Part shown: positions 25,302-33,389 of the stretch, one piece after another
Position numbering within the stretch: position 1 is the stretch's first letter
Layout: every line of letters begins with the position of its first letter
Origin: Sulfuricurvum sp.
Lineage (GTDB): Bacteria; Campylobacterota; Campylobacteria; Campylobacterales; Sulfurimonadaceae
Reading direction: 5' to 3'
DNA: 64,000 bases
Assembly (NCBI RefSeq): GCF_028713855.1
Contig: NZ_JAQTNN010000002.1
Span: 124,001-188,000, forward strand
Made by a program: the position numbers and the translations under genes
Notes under the pieces: generated by a model
What the model was told of the DNA's origin: nothing
Seen by the model: the letters and a program-made list of their open reading frames with translations, nothing else
Database searches by the model: none

Positions 25302-27819
25302 TTTTAGCCTGTGTGAAAAAGAGCCTATACATATTCCAGGATTGATTCAACCGCACGGGATAGCTCTTTCATACGATATTGCCAGCCTTGTCATTACAGG
25401 AGTAAGCGAAAATTTCCCCAATGCTGAGAAGATTATCGGAGCATCACTGCATACCGTATTCCCCGATGAATTGATAGAAAAATTTTCTACCTTTGTTGAT
25501 GCACCATCCCAGAAACAGCAAATATTTCATAACCAAACCGTCAGTTTCATCAATGAGGCCTCTATCGATTTGATCCAATGTTGCAGTGATAACGAGATGA
25601 TTATTGAGATGGTGCCCTCTCCATCTTATGAGTATCTCAGTACCTCACAGCATAGCCTGGGAGAGATTACTAAACGGCTGCTCTCCCTTTCTTCAATTGA
25701 GCAAATGTGTGAGCAGGCTGCCATCGAGGTTGAGAAGATGACGGGCTATGATCGGGTAATGATTTACCGATTTGACAATGATTTTAACGGATCCGTTATT
25801 GCAGAAGCCAAACGAGATGATATGGAATCGTACCTTGGGCTTAACTATCCGGCATCGGATATTCCCTCTCAAGCACGGGAGCTTTTTCGAAAAAATTTAG
25901 TACGGTGTATTATTGATGTCGATTACCGTCCGATAGGATTCCTTCGTGAGCCCTCCAGGGTACCATTGGATATGACTTATAGCTATCTGCGAAGTGTATC
26001 TCCGGTCCACATAGAATATCTTAAAAACATGGGTGTTCAATCCACCATGACTATTTCTATTCTGATTGACGGTGAATTATGGGGGTTAATTGCATGTCAT
26101 CATAGACAAGCGCATAAACTTTCATTGAATTATTTGGAACTGGTCGAGAATTTTGGCAAAATTTTTGCAGGACTTATAAAAACCAGGATACAAGGAGAAG
26201 AACAGCGTCGAACGGTACAGCTTCATTCTACTCTGGAGGCAATTGCTGCGAGTATCCAGACGGATCGCAGCAACCAAGAGCTTATTTCACTGTTATCAAA
26301 CCATGCCCAACTCTTTTATTCACTCTTTGATGCAGATGGATTTGCATTGCTGATCGGCGAAGAGATAGTGAGCTATAACCATCAATATTCCAAAGAAGTA
26401 CTTTCGAAGATGATTCAATATATTCAGCCTTTTATGGAAAATGGATCATTTTTTACTTCACGGCTTATAACGGTTCTACCCGATTTTTCCGAACAATTTT
26501 TGAGAGAATGTTCAGGTTTAATCGTGATAGAAGTGCCTATGAATATCCCAAGCTATTGGCTATGGTTTAGACGTGAAAAAGCTCAAACGCTCACATGGGG
26601 CGGTAATCCGTATGAAAAAGCAACACTTAATGATCAGGGGGGAATCTCTCCACGTAAATCATTTGCGGCGTTTAAGGAAACGGTGCGTTATCAATCTGAT
26701 CCATGGCAGAGATCTGAAATTGCGTTTGGAAATCACTTTATCCCCATTATCACCCATCTGTATCAAGGGTTTGAATCCCAGAAAAAAGTGATTGTACAAC
26801 AACATCAGATCAAACAAATGGAAGATGAAAAACTGTTGCACTACAAACAGCTTTTAGAGAGTCTGGTGGACTTAATAGAGCAACGAGATGCCTACACGGC
26901 CGGTCACACTCGACGCGTTGCGGTTTATTGTGATTTGATTGCCAAAACTATCGGATTAACTGTCGATCAGCGGTCTCAACTCTACGAAGCGGCGATCTTG
27001 CATGACATTGGAAAAGTAGTCGTCCCTGATGCTATTTTGCTCAAGCCTGGTCGATTAGACAGCAGTGAGTATGAATTGATAAAATCTCATCTCAATACGG
27101 GATACCAAATGCTAAGCCGAATTTCGTATTATCGTCCTTTAGCCGACATAATTCGGTGTCATCATGAAAAGTACAATGGAACAGGTTATCCAAGAGGTCT
27201 TATGGGCGATGATATTCCTCTTGCCTCACATATTATGATTGTTGCCGATGCGATCGATGCGATGACTAGCAACCGTATTTATCAGCCACGTCGCTCTATG
27301 GCAGAATCGATTGAAGAGATTATCCGTTATCGAGGAATTTGGTATCATCCCCGTGTTGTCGATGCCGCTGTATTAGCCTTACAAACCTTAGATGGCGACG
27401 ATATTGCGTCACAAATTCCGATAACTCCGATAGAACGTGCCCGATTTTCATATTACTTTAAAGACCAGTTAACCGGTGTATACAATGAATCGTACCTGCA
27501 TATGATCATTCACAGTTTAGTCCCCGATGTTATATACCGTCATTATCTATTGGTTGAGATCAAAGGGATGTCAGATTACAATGCTAATCATGGATGGCAT
27601 GCCGGAAATACCTTGATACATACCATTTCTCAGCAATTACAATCTACGATTCCCGTTGAGCAGATCTTTCGTGTTTTTGGAGATGACTTCATTATCGGTA
27701 GCCATTCTTCAGATGAGCATACACTATACAAACAAACATTGTATCAATGTATGCATGATGTTAGCACTGTCATACAAGAAGTTGATATCGATGATTTGAT
27801 GAAGATGCTTGAAGAATAA
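25288..27819 (+). CDS. Bacteriophytochrome with HD-GYP and degenerate GGDEF output
   Basis: An 843-residue red/far-red photoreceptor. Cys9 in CEKEPIHIPGLIQPHG is the canonical biliverdin-linking site. PAS (about 10-115), GAF (about 135-300, with YPASDIP, SPVHIEYLKNMGV and ACHH) and PHY (about 310-500, with WGGNP and PRKSF) form the sensor. The output is HD-GYP (about 515-700): YTAGHTRR, H572-D573 in HDIGK, H625-H626 in HHEKYNGTGYP, and ADAIDAM, so the metal ligands are intact. The last 125 residues are GGDEF-like but read FGDDF (797-801) and are likely inactive. It should be a light-controlled c-di-GMP phosphodiesterase. It starts within bphO. Confidence 0.92.
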   Translation: MNLIDFSLCEKEPIHIPGLIQPHGIALSYDIASLVITGVSENFPNAEKIIGASLHTVFPDELIEKFSTFVDAPSQKQQIFHNQTVSFINEASIDLIQCCSDNEMIIEMVPSPSYEYLSTSQHSLGEITKRLLSLSSIEQMCEQAAIEVEKMTGYDRVMIYRFDNDFNGSVIAEAKRDDMESYLGLNYPASDIPSQARELFRKNLVRCIIDVDYRPIGFLREPSRVPLDMTYSYLRSVSPVHIEYLKNMGVQSTMTISILIDGELWGLIACHHRQAHKLSLNYLELVENFGKIFAGLIKTRIQGEEQRRTVQLHSTLEAIAASIQTDRSNQELISLLSNHAQLFYSLFDADGFALLIGEEIVSYNHQYSKEVLSKMIQYIQPFMENGSFFTSRLITVLPDFSEQFLRECSGLIVIEVPMNIPSYWLWFRREKAQTLTWGGNPYEKATLNDQGGISPRKSFAAFKETVRYQSDPWQRSEIAFGNHFIPIITHLYQGFESQKKVIVQQHQIKQMEDEKLLHYKQLLESLVDLIEQRDAYTAGHTRRVAVYCDLIAKTIGLTVDQRSQLYEAAILHDIGKVVVPDAILLKPGRLDSSEYELIKSHLNTGYQMLSRISYYRPLADIIRCHHEKYNGTGYPRGLMGDDIPLASHIMIVADAIDAMTSNRIYQPRRSMAESIEEIIRYRGIWYHPRVVDAAVLALQTLDGDDIASQIPITPIERARFSYYFKDQLTGVYNESYLHMIIHSLVPDVIYRHYLLVEIKGMSDYNANHGWHAGNTLIHTISQQLQSTIPVEQIFRVFGDDFIIGSHSSDEHTLYKQTLYQCMHDVSTVIQEVDIDDLMKMLEE

Positions 27820-27840
27820 GTAGTAGAGTTGACAGTATAA

Positions 27841-28575
27841 TTATTTAAAAATTGCTACAAATATATATTTATACGAAAACATCACGCTAAACACCGCTGC
27901 GAGCAACGCCACCGCCACCATCATATACATCACCGCGAGCTGATAGGAGATTGCTTTGAGCGGATCGGCACCCGCGAGAAGCATCCCCGTCGTAATACCG
28001 GGAATATGGATGATCCCGACTGTCTGGAGCATATTAAGCGTCGGAATCATGGACGCTTTGACGGACGCTTTGGAAGCAAAGGAGAGAGCTTCTTTGAGCG
28101 GTGCGCCCAGTGCCACCATCCCCTCGATCGTTTCTATCGTATTTTTTACCTCGGCGCGAAACCGCTCGATGCTTTGGGTATAAACATTGAGAGCATTTCC
28201 GATAATCATCCCCCCGATGGGGATCATCTCATGGGGAACCATGTGGATCACTCCGAACGCCATCATGGATAAAAATACGACCCCCGAAGAGGCTCCTAGC
28301 GTAAAAAAGGCGATTTTAAAACTGTGCTCTCCCAGAGGGGAGCGCTTTTTGGCGGTATAGGCACCGAAAGTGACCATCCCGAGCAAAACAAAAAACAGCA
28401 GAGACGGATGGGATATTTTAAAGAGATAAACGAGAGCATAGCCGAGCAGTCCAAGTTGAACCATCGCCAAAATCGAGTTCGTAAGGATGGTTTTCTCTAG
28501 ACCGAACTGTTCACGGCGTGAGTACCATAGGGCAAAAATGATGAGGAGATACGAGGCTAAAAAAGAGTATTGCAT
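27841..28575 (-). CDS. UPF0014/FetB-like ABC permease
   Basis: A 244-residue inner-membrane protein with about seven spans. The conserved segment IPGITTGMLLAGADPLKAISYQ (two pieces of the UPF0014 signature) and the preceding amphipathic helix of alternating small and charged residues match the FetB/YbbM family, whose E. coli member helps iron export. No FetA-like ATPase gene lies next to it, so its ATPase partner is elsewhere or its substrate differs. It is convergent with the phytochrome gene and lies 7 bases after the diguanylate cyclase stop-to-start direction. Confidence 0.8.
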   Translation of the reverse strand: MQYSFLASYLLIIFALWYSRREQFGLEKTILTNSILAMVQLGLLGYALVYLFKISHPSLLFFVLLGMVTFGAYTAKKRSPLGEHSFKIAFFTLGASSGVVFLSMMAFGVIHMVPHEMIPIGGMIIGNALNVYTQSIERFRAEVKNTIETIEGMVALGAPLKEALSFASKASVKASMIPTLNMLQTVGIIHIPGITTGMLLAGADPLKAISYQLAVMYMMVAVALLAAVFSVMFSYKYIFVAIFK

Positions 28576-28582
28576 GCTGCTG

Positions 28583-29839
28583 TTATGAACAGTTTTCGGC
28601 TAGAACAATCTTGTTCCGCCCTGTTCTTTTGGCTTGGTAGAGTGCATTGTCAGCTAGTTTGAGGATATCAGTGACATTATTGAGTATCCCACATTGAGGA
28701 TGATAGATACCGATACTAATCGTTATTCTAAATATAAGCTCATGATAGACAAATGGGTGGTCCTGAATGCGCTGACGGATTTTTTCACATTTAGTGACAG
28801 CCTGTTCTTGAGTGATACGGTTAAAGATAACGACAAACTCTTCACCGCCTGCACGATACACACTGTCTTGAGGACGAACTGATTCTAAAAAGATTTTGGC
28901 TAACTCGGTCAATACAAAATCTCCTGCATCATGTCCGTAAGTATCATTGATTTTTTTAAACCAGTCAATATCCAGCATTACAACTGCATAGCTGCTTTGG
29001 TATACGTGCTGATGATCGATCAACCCTTGTAGCTCTTTTTCCATGTTAAGACGATTTTTCAATCCGGTTAGTGGGTCGTGTGAAGCCAAATGGGCAAGTT
29101 TTTCATTCGCCAGAGTCAGTTTATTCGTTCGGATTTTAATCTCTTCTTGCAGGTTATGTTCATGCCAGACTATTTTTTGGAAAAGCGTTGCCATTTTATG
29201 TGCCATTGGTTGGAAGATAAAAATAATCTCGAGCAACAAGGTAATAATGGTTAGTATCCAGATCGTGAAAAGCATTGCCTGAATTTTTTCAATATTAGCA
29301 TTGCCTTCTTTTTGATACTGTAACCCTGCAGCATTTAAATCGTTCACGAGGGTATTGGAAGATGTGATTATCTTAGTTGTTATGATACTGGCTTCTTTAT
29401 ACGTTTTGGCATGTATTAATTTATCGATTAATACTAGATAATCATCTACCCGATTTTTGAGATGTTTTTGTCCAAAATAAAGTTCATAGATTTCGTACGA
29501 TAGTTCATGTTCGTCTCCATCATTTATCTTTCCGGATAACAGTTTCTCATTCGCATCACGCATTTCAAAGGAGGCTTTGGTCAATAATTCTCGAATTTTG
29601 GTGTGTTCATTGCTGTTTTTTGGATTCAATAAACTCAGATAATAGAGCTGTGAATACAATGCGATACGTTGCGAAAGCATTCTCTGATTTCCGGATAAAT
29701 TGACGATAAAGGCAGTGGATTCACTGCTTTTAAGAGTTGTTTTTAGGGCATAAAAAGCACTGCTTGAAAGGATTGCCAATATTACAATGGCGATGAGATA
29801 GTGTCGTGTAAAACTATATCTAATCTCTTTTGAGTGCAT
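28583..29839 (-). CDS. Membrane diguanylate cyclase with PilJ-type sensor
   Basis: A 418-residue protein with two membrane spans (about residues 10-30 and 185-205). The periplasmic part has NLSGNQRMLSQRIALYSQL, the signature of the PilJ/NarX-type helical sensor. A coiled linker leads to a GGDEF domain (about 250-418) with GGEEF in RAGGEEFVVIF, an allowed active variant. It should make c-di-GMP in response to an outside signal. ATG at 29839 has a GGAAAGAG ribosome site; an in-frame ATG 33 bases upstream has none. Confidence 0.9.
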   Translation of the reverse strand: MHSKEIRYSFTRHYLIAIVILAILSSSAFYALKTTLKSSESTAFIVNLSGNQRMLSQRIALYSQLYYLSLLNPKNSNEHTKIRELLTKASFEMRDANEKLLSGKINDGDEHELSYEIYELYFGQKHLKNRVDDYLVLIDKLIHAKTYKEASIITTKIITSSNTLVNDLNAAGLQYQKEGNANIEKIQAMLFTIWILTIITLLLEIIFIFQPMAHKMATLFQKIVWHEHNLQEEIKIRTNKLTLANEKLAHLASHDPLTGLKNRLNMEKELQGLIDHQHVYQSSYAVVMLDIDWFKKINDTYGHDAGDFVLTELAKIFLESVRPQDSVYRAGGEEFVVIFNRITQEQAVTKCEKIRQRIQDHPFVYHELIFRITISIGIYHPQCGILNNVTDILKLADNALYQAKRTGRNKIVLAENCS

Positions 29840-29971
29840 GTCTCTTTCCGTAATTTCTATATAATTAATCATATCACATTAGACGGTGGATTACTCAAAA
29901 ATGCGATTGAAGCGAAGTTATTTGAATGCTTTGGGAAAGAAAAAGAAGAAACCCCCGAAGGGGAAGGAAAA

Positions 29972-30568
29972 TTAAAGGCTATCAGAGTGTGCAGCAAGAT
30001 ACTCAGCAACACCCTCAGTACTAGCTTTCATACCTGCGTCACCTTTTGCCCAACCTGCAGGACAAACTTCACCGTGTTCGTTAGTGAACAACATCGCATC
30101 GATCATGCGAAGCATCTCATCAATGTTGCGTCCAAGTGGAAGATCGTTGATTACCGCGTGACGTACTGTTCCGTCTTTGTCGAGGAGGAATGAACCGCGA
30201 AGTGCTACAGAATCACCGAGCAATACATCGTAATCGCGTGAGATTTGTTTGGTAAGGTCTGCTACGAGTGGATAGCGAACTTGACCGATACCGCCTTGGT
30301 TTACCGGAGTGTTTTTCCATGCAAAGTGACTGAATTGTGAGTCAACCGATACACCGATAACGTTGATTCCGCGTTCTGTGAATGACTCTAAACGGTGATC
30401 AAATGCGATCAATTCAGACGGACATACGAAAGTAAAGTCCAACGGATAGAAGAACAATACGGCACCTTTTTCACCAAGGTTTTCATAGAGGTTGAAGTTA
30501 TCAACGATTTGGTTGTTTCCGAGGACAGTTGTCGCAGTAAAGTCAGGAGCTTTTTTAGTAACGAGCAT
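29972..30568 (-). CDS. Typical 2-Cys peroxiredoxin (AhpC/Prx1 class)
   Basis: Reduces peroxides in the cytoplasm. The 198-residue protein has the peroxidatic Cys in FYPLDFTFVCPSE (about residue 49) and the resolving Cys in EVCPAGW (about residue 170), the two-Cys layout of the AhpC/Tsa class. AAGGA lies 6 bases before ATG 30568, so that start is chosen over an in-frame one 48 bases upstream. A -10 box precedes it. No ahpF is nearby, so thioredoxin is the likely reductant. Confidence 0.95.
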   Translation of the reverse strand: MLVTKKAPDFTATTVLGNNQIVDNFNLYENLGEKGAVLFFYPLDFTFVCPSELIAFDHRLESFTERGINVIGVSVDSQFSHFAWKNTPVNQGGIGQVRYPLVADLTKQISRDYDVLLGDSVALRGSFLLDKDGTVRHAVINDLPLGRNIDEMLRMIDAMLFTNEHGEVCPAGWAKGDAGMKASTEGVAEYLAAHSDSL

Positions 30569-30604
30569 GGGATTTCCTTGTGTGGTTTTTAGTAATGTAG
30601 GGAA

Positions 30605-30610
30605 ATTGTA
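30605..30610 (-). promoter_or_regulatory. -10 box for the peroxiredoxin gene
   Basis: TACAAT on the minus strand, preceded by TGT, lies 37 bases before the peroxiredoxin ATG and gives a leader of about 30 bases with a good ribosome site. Confidence 0.45.
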
Positions 30611-30697
30611 ACACATGAAGATTAATTCAATTGAGACTCATAAAGTTAACTCGAAATTCTAAAGGATAATTTTTATTATTTAGAATCAAAGTTGCAG

Positions 30698-30715
30698 TCT
30701 CCCCGATAAGGGAGA
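30698..30715 (-). terminator. Hairpin after metE
   Basis: TCTCCC and GGGAGA form a 6-bp stem around a 6-base loop, just after the metE stop on the minus strand. No clear T-run follows, so strength is uncertain. Confidence 0.4.
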
Positions 30716-30719
30716 GATC

Positions 30720-32942
30720 TTATGCTGTAGCACGGACGGCTTTAGTTGCTTTGACCATATTTGCGAGTGCCGCTTCAGTCTCCTCCCAATTACGGGTTTT
30801 AAGTCCGCAATCGGGATTGATCCAGAGCTGATTTGTCGGAAGTACTTCGAGGAGTGTATGAATTTGTTGCTCCATTTCCTCTACACTCGGTACACGAGGT
30901 GAGTGGATATCGTACACCCCCGGACCTACTTCTTGCGTATATCCTACATCGGCAAATATGCGCAATAGCCGATTGCCGCTGCGTGAGGTTTCGATCGAGA
31001 TCACATCGGCATCCATCGCTTCGATGGTTTCGATGATATCGGTGAATTCGCTATAACACATGTGGGTATGAATTTGCGTATCATCTTCCGCAACCGCCGT
31101 ACTGAGCAAGAAACTTTGTAACGCCCATTGCTCGTATAAGCCGCGATGCTCACGACGTAGAGGATACCCCTCTTTGAACGCCGCTTCGTCGACTTGGATC
31201 ATCTTGATCCCTGCTCGCTGCAAATCATCCACTTCATCTCGAATAGCCAACGCGATTTGATATGCGGTGAGAGATCGGGGCTGATCGTCACGGACAAAAC
31301 TCCAGTTGAGGATCGTCACCGGTCCCGTGAGCATCCCTTTCATCGGTCGTGTTGTGAGACTTTGAGCATAGGTGCTCCACGTCACGGTCATTGCTTTTGG
31401 ACGGCTTACATCACCGTATAACAGGGGAGGTTTGACGCATCGGCTGCCGTAGCTTTGTACCCAGCCGTTAGTGCTAAATGCAAATCCATTAAGCTGTTCG
31501 CCGAAATATTCTACCATGTCGTTGCGCTCAAACTCACCGTGTACGAGAACGTCCAGATCGATCGATTCTTGAAAGTCGACGCAATGGGCAATGGCCTCTT
31601 TCATCGCATGGGTATACTCCGTTTGTGATATCCACCCTTTTTTAAACTCCTGACGCAGTTTGCGAATATTGGCAGTTTGGGGAAACGAACCGATAGTGGT
31701 CGTCGGCAGAAGCGGAAGTGTAAAATACTCTTGCTGCATAATCTGACGTTTGCTAAAAGAAGTAAGACGTTTGAAATCATTAGGAGTGAGGCTCTTGAGC
31801 CGTTGTTGCACAGCGCCATCTATAGCTGCTTTAGGATGTGTATTGACCGTAATCCCACTATTACTAAAAAAAGCTTTTGAGAGCACGGAGAGTTCGAGCA
31901 GCTTCTCCTCGGCAAAAGCTAACAGCTCCTGTACCTCCGCATTGAATCTGTTTTCGTGTTTGAGGTTGTAGGGGACATGTAACAGTGAGCAGGAGGTACT
32001 GAGATACAGCCGTTCTTTAGGAATATGGTTCGTGATTTCATTGAGTTGTTTTAGCGAAGATTGAAGATCATTTTTCCATACGTTGCGTCCATTGATAATT
32101 CCAATGGCGACGTGTTTATTACTTTTGCCCAATACTTCGAGTGACTGAATATTTTTTTCGCCGTAGACAAAATCGAGGTACAAACCGTGAATTGGCGTAT
32201 GAACCAAAACGGCCGTCGCTTCGTTGGAATGTTCAAAGTAGGTTGCTACCCAAAGTCTCCCCATTGTCCCCAGTTGGTCATAGGCAATTTTAAGAAGTGA
32301 CAAATCATTCGGTGTCGGATCGCATACCAAAGAGGGCTCATGAAAAACGATTTCGGCACCGAGAGGTTGCAGGGCTTCGAGTAATACGGTGTACTGATCC
32401 AAAAGAGGATCAAAGAGGGCAGACCGGACATCTTCGGAGCATTTTGAGAGGCTTAAAAATGTTATCGGCCCGATGAGATGGATAATTCCCTCAAAACCAT
32501 GCAATTGTGCTTCGCGGTACTCTTCTAAAATTTTATGAGGATTGATCGCACCGAATCGGAATCCTCCGTGAAGTTCAGGGACGAGGTAGTGGTAGTTGGT
32601 GTTAAACCATTTGGTCATCTCCATCGCGATATGAGTCTCATCTCCCCGTGCCATCGTAAAATAACGGCATGTTGGATCCTTAATATCGCTAAAGCGTTCC
32701 GGTTCGGCTCCGAGTGTGACCATAAGATCAAGCATATTGTCATAAAGACTAAAATCGTTAACGGCAACTGCTTCAATACCTGCACCGCGTTGAAGATTCC
32801 AATGTTTTAAGCGAAGTCCTGCCGCAATACTATTGAGTTCATTTAGGGAAATTTCCCCTTTCCAATAGCTTTCCAGGGCTATTTTTAATTCTCGTTTCTC
32901 ACCGATACGGGGAAATCCAAGCACTGTTATCTGGTTTGTCAT
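30720..32942 (-). CDS. metE: Cobalamin-independent methionine synthase
   Basis: Transfers a methyl group from 5-methyltetrahydropteroyl-triglutamate to homocysteine. The 740-residue protein has the duplicated barrel layout; the N-terminal half begins VLGFPRIGEKRELK and the C-terminal half begins LLPTTTIGSFPQT. Zinc ligands are in HTHMCYSEF and the late Cys in NPDCGLKTR; VDEAAFKEG helps bind homocysteine. AAAGG precedes the ATG. It is monocistronic on the minus strand, with a gene-poor region upstream. Confidence 0.98.
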   Translation of the reverse strand: MTNQITVLGFPRIGEKRELKIALESYWKGEISLNELNSIAAGLRLKHWNLQRGAGIEAVAVNDFSLYDNMLDLMVTLGAEPERFSDIKDPTCRYFTMARGDETHIAMEMTKWFNTNYHYLVPELHGGFRFGAINPHKILEEYREAQLHGFEGIIHLIGPITFLSLSKCSEDVRSALFDPLLDQYTVLLEALQPLGAEIVFHEPSLVCDPTPNDLSLLKIAYDQLGTMGRLWVATYFEHSNEATAVLVHTPIHGLYLDFVYGEKNIQSLEVLGKSNKHVAIGIINGRNVWKNDLQSSLKQLNEITNHIPKERLYLSTSCSLLHVPYNLKHENRFNAEVQELLAFAEEKLLELSVLSKAFFSNSGITVNTHPKAAIDGAVQQRLKSLTPNDFKRLTSFSKRQIMQQEYFTLPLLPTTTIGSFPQTANIRKLRQEFKKGWISQTEYTHAMKEAIAHCVDFQESIDLDVLVHGEFERNDMVEYFGEQLNGFAFSTNGWVQSYGSRCVKPPLLYGDVSRPKAMTVTWSTYAQSLTTRPMKGMLTGPVTILNWSFVRDDQPRSLTAYQIALAIRDEVDDLQRAGIKMIQVDEAAFKEGYPLRREHRGLYEQWALQSFLLSTAVAEDDTQIHTHMCYSEFTDIIETIEAMDADVISIETSRSGNRLLRIFADVGYTQEVGPGVYDIHSPRVPSVEEMEQQIHTLLEVLPTNQLWINPDCGLKTRNWEETEAALANMVKATKAVRATA

Positions 32943-32986
32943 TTTTAATACCTTTAAATTTTGTTTTAGAAAGAGTGAAAATAGGG

Positions 32987-33331
32987 TTATGACAGACGTA
33001 GCGGCGGCGAAGAATCAGTACGTAAATAACGGAATAAAAAACGGAGTTTCGGGACGAATGATGAGATATAGAGGGCGCACCGGGTGCGGCGTCGGAAAAA
33101 ACAGTTACAGTGGCACTGGCAGCGGGACACTTTCGGGGCAAACGGTTCGATTGCTTCTAAGAGCAGGTCGAGTTCATCCGGAGGGCTTTCATCGATACTC
33201 GTATCGCTCATATAAGAGCGGTAAGAATGGCAGGTGTGTGTACGAACAGCACGGTTATGCAGCGTCGTAGCATTGACGGTAGCGGTAATCGCTTGGAGTG
33301 AAAAGTAACGCCCCTTAAACCCTTTTGCCAT
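32987..33331 (-). CDS. Possible small cysteine-containing protein upstream of metE
   Basis: This is the only candidate in the 447-base gap between metE and the ABC exporter. A 114-codon frame has a good ribosome site (GAGGA, 5 bases before ATG) and a plausible start, MAKGFKGRYFSLQ, with an acidic middle (DESPPDELDLLLEAIEPF). After that the sequence changes character to a Cys/Arg-rich run (CQCHCNCFF) ending near metE, while an overlapping frame becomes Ser/Ala rich. This may be a real small gene, a frameshifted one, or a metE leader. I do not recognise it. Confidence 0.35.
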   Translation of the reverse strand: MAKGFKGRYFSLQAITATVNATTLHNRAVRTHTCHSYRSYMSDTSIDESPPDELDLLLEAIEPFAPKVSRCQCHCNCFFRRRTRCALYISSFVPKLRFLFRYLRTDSSPPLRLS

Positions 33332-33377
33332 AGTATCCTCATAAAAATATTGGTGGAATTATACATCAAGATATAGA

Positions 33378-33383
33378 TATAAT
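33378..33383 (+). promoter_or_regulatory. -10 box, leaderless geometry
   Basis: TATAAT ends 7 bases before the ABC exporter ATG at 33390, with no ribosome site between. Transcription should start at or within a base of the start codon. Confidence 0.5.
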
Positions 33384-33389
33384 CGCACT

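Noticed and set aside
32987-33200. A cobalamin-riboswitch-like string (CCACTGTAACTG) on the minus strand before metE.
   Set aside because: Only the end box resembles the B12 box; the upstream core elements and stems are not seen, and it lies inside a candidate coding frame.
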